A DNA stretch of 6,614 nt from positions 1 to 6,614 of the forward strand of contig CAIJNU010000005.1 of the NCBI GenBank assembly GCA_903822115.1, given 5' to 3'. Positions 4,858 through 6,614 of this stretch are shown one piece after another; positions within the stretch are counted from its first letter, which is position 1, and the number at the start of each line of letters is the position of its first letter. The notes below the pieces were generated by a model. It had not been told where the DNA came from. It saw nothing but the letters and a program-made list of their open reading frames with translations, and searched no databases. Source of the stretch: an uncultured Candidatus Peregrinibacteria bacterium. GTDB lineage: Bacteria; Patescibacteriota; Gracilibacteria; Peribacterales; Peribacteraceae. Both the position numbers and the translations under genes were made by a program.

Positions 4858-6614
4858 TCAGATCAGTGGTTCCTCAAATGTTTCCTCTACGGCGGAGATT
4901 TCTTCCTTGGAAGGGGGGGCAGAGGCAGCCTCATCCCATTTCTTGAGCATTTCCTCCACTTCCTTGCGCGGGGTGCAGTACTTGCTCCGCGAGGCGGCAA
5001 CGATCTCCGGCGTATGGTCTACCTTGGTATCGGGTGCGTCGATCGTACGGCCGGAGAATGCCTCGCGAAGCTCGCCATTCACCGACATTTTGATGTAGAA
5101 CTCACGGACGCCGAGGTTGATGATGTCGCGCTCCTTGAAGACGGGATTGTATTCTCCAGCGAGCGTAATGGCGTCCTCCGCCCCCACACGGAAGCTGATG
5201 ATCGATCCGACGTTGCCGAAGACCGTTTTGCGGACGACGTCGGAGAGCTGGCCCATGTACTGGTGCGCAATCGTCAGGTTGAGACGGTACTTGCGCGCTT
5301 CCGAAAGGATTTCCGTGAAGGTATCGGTGGCGAAGTTCTGGAACTCGTCGACGTAGAAGTAGAAGTCCGGACGTTGGTTCTCATGGGTGTCAGCGCGGCT
5401 CATCGCAGCTTGGTAGATCTTCGTGATGAACATCGCGCCGATGAGAGAGGAGTTCTCCTCGCCGAGGAGTCCCTTCGAGACTTTCATGAGCAGGATCTTT
5501 TTCTTGTCCATGATTTCGCGAATGTCGAACTTCGTTACGGGTTGGCCGATGATATTGCGGATCATGTTGGTGGCGACGAATTGCCCGACCTTGTTGAGGA
5601 GCGGCGTGATGGCGTCGGCATCGAATTTCTCGGACCATGCGGCGAATTCCGAGACCCAGAAGCTCTTCACGACGGAATCCTGGATGCGTGCGACGATCTT
5701 CTGGCGGTAATTCTTGTCCGTGAGCATCTTCAGGATCGAGAGCACCGTCGTATTGGGGCTGTCGAGGAGAGCGAGCGTGGTGTAGCGCAGCACGTGCTCG
5801 AGGCGATCCGACCAGTTGCTGCCGAAGAGCTTTTTGAAGATCTGGAGGAAACCGATCGTCACCTGCATCTTGTAGGCCTCCTCGACTTTCTCGAGCGGGT
5901 TGAAGGCGAGGGGGAACTCCGTATCGGATGGATCGAGGAGAACGACGTCTTGGATGCGGTTTTCGGGGATGAAACGCATGATCGAATCGATGAGGTCTCC
6001 GTGAGGATCGAGGACAGCGATCCCCTCGCCGTTGCGAAGATCCTCATTGATGAGCAGCTCCAGCAGCTTGGTTTTGCCGACGCCGGACTTCCCGACGGTG
6101 TAGAGGTGGCGGCGGCGGTCGTTGCGCTTGATGCCGAAGGGGACGAAGTTGTTGTGGTAGTTCGTGATGCCGAACCCCGAGACTTCCTTGTCGCCGATTT
6201 TCGGGAGATCCTGCGGGGGATCGGACTTGCGAGCGAGGACGTGCACGATGTGCGGGACGGCATCGGCGTTCGGAAAGTGGTAGAGCGTGGCGACCTCCTT
6301 CGCATTCATGATGTGCGTCGTGGCATGGGTGCGTTCGCGATAGCGCTGGATGAAGGAATCGGTATTGCGGGCATGGATGCCGCGGAAGCCGTTGATATCG
6401 CGATCGTTGTATTGCGTGAATGCGGCGATGATCGAATCGAGCTTGCGACGCGCGACGGTGGGATCATCGGCGATATACGCGCAACGGATGCTCACTTTGT
6501 ACGGCTTGATCGTCGTCTTCTCCTTCATCTTGGCATCGCGCAGCGTGCTGATGCCTTTGCGTCCCCCCTCCCGCAGACGGTCGCGGATCGAGAAGAAGTG
6601 GTAGAGGTGGGCGA
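4858..6614 (-). CDS. VirD4/TraD-like type IV secretion coupling ATPase, N-terminus outside window (partial)
   Basis: This is a P-loop ATPase of the HerA/VirD4/TraD class, which drive DNA or protein through type IV secretion or related envelope channels. The frame is open from the right edge to TGA at 4860-4858 (585 codons). Counting from the internal Met at 6528, Walker A is GKSGVGKT (146-153; bases 6093-6070). The strand AVLDPHGDLID follows at 171-181. Walker B is FYFYVDE (389-395; Asp394-Glu395), and the sensor region is SEARKYRLNLTIAHQYMGQL (409-428). The C-terminal EREFYIK-like strand and an acidic tail (530-556) close the protein. The N-terminal part (about 8-65, VSIRCAYIADDPTVARRKLD, then AFTQY and NGFRG) resembles a domain preceding the ATPase in many Patescibacteria proteins, as I recall. 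The Met at 6528 is probably not the start: in-frame codons continue upstream without a stop and read smoothly (AHLYHFFSIRDRLREGGRKG). Membrane helices, if any, would be beyond the edge. The cargo and channel are unknown. Confidence 0.88.
   Translation of the reverse strand, partial: AHLYHFFSIRDRLREGGRKGISTLRDAKMKEKTTIKPYKVSIRCAYIADDPTVARRKLDSIIAAFTQYNDRDINGFRGIHARNTDSFIQRYRERTHATTHIMNAKEVATLYHFPNADAVPHIVHVLARKSDPPQDLPKIGDKEVSGFGITNYHNNFVPFGIKRNDRRRHLYTVGKSGVGKTKLLELLINEDLRNGEGIAVLDPHGDLIDSIMRFIPENRIQDVVLLDPSDTEFPLAFNPLEKVEEAYKMQVTIGFLQIFKKLFGSNWSDRLEHVLRYTTLALLDSPNTTVLSILKMLTDKNYRQKIVARIQDSVVKSFWVSEFAAWSEKFDADAITPLLNKVGQFVATNMIRNIIGQPVTKFDIREIMDKKKILLMKVSKGLLGEENSSLIGAMFITKIYQAAMSRADTHENQRPDFYFYVDEFQNFATDTFTEILSEARKYRLNLTIAHQYMGQLSDVVRKTVFGNVGSIISFRVGAEDAITLAGEYNPVFKERDIINLGVREFYIKMSVNGELREAFSGRTIDAPDTKVDHTPEIVAASRSKYCTPRKEVEEMLKKWDEAASAPPSKEEISAVEETFEEPLI

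Noticed and set aside
1..6614. CRISPR array, insertion sequence, tRNA or rRNA gene.
   Set aside because: I saw no regularly spaced repeats, transposase motifs, terminal inverted repeats, cloverleaf patterns or rRNA segments on either strand.

Overview
The window is a bacterial chromosome segment. Its left two-thirds (1-4228, + strand) is the end of a conserved ribosomal-protein and transcription cluster in the order infA-rpmJ-rpsM-rpsK-rpsD-rpoA-rplQ-rplM-rpsI. This is the classical alpha operon followed by the L13-S9 pair. All nine genes point the same way. Three junctions are 4-base ATGA overlaps (infA/rpmJ, rplQ/rplM, rplM/rpsI) and the other gaps are 15-51 bases, so the block is probably one transcription unit whose promoter lies upstream of base 1. 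The products are translation initiation factor IF-1, ribosomal proteins L36, S13, S11, S4, L17, L13 and S9, and the RNA polymerase alpha subunit.

The right third is on the - strand and converges on rpsI. A short unrecognised gene (4294-4650) has its own plausible extended -10 promoter. An A/T-rich spacer of about 37 % GC (hand count, 4741-4857) carries a hairpin-plus-U-tract terminator. Beyond it lies a large VirD4/TraD-like P-loop ATPase whose reading frame runs off the right edge, so its N-terminus is missing. The two convergent blocks are separated at 4229-4293 by two overlapping inverted repeats.

Organism: coding DNA is G+C-rich, stops are only TGA (8) and TAA (3), and TGA falls where homologues end, so UGA is a normal stop. 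The ATPase resembles, from memory, a family common in Patescibacteria (Candidate Phyla Radiation). Together with the almost complete absence of Shine-Dalgarno sites, this suggests a Patescibacteria member, perhaps of the Peregrinibacteria/Peribacteria type. That placement is inference and is not proven here.

The most notable signal is at the translation starts. In place of AGGAGG, most operon genes are preceded by a 15-28 base pyrimidine tract (CCTCCTCCC, TTCTCTTTCCTTTCTC and similar) running up to the ATG. Where genes overlap, this tract is translated, giving IF-1 an unusual Pro/Ser-rich tail. I found no complete new defence, mobile or biosynthetic system; the operon itself is conventional in content.
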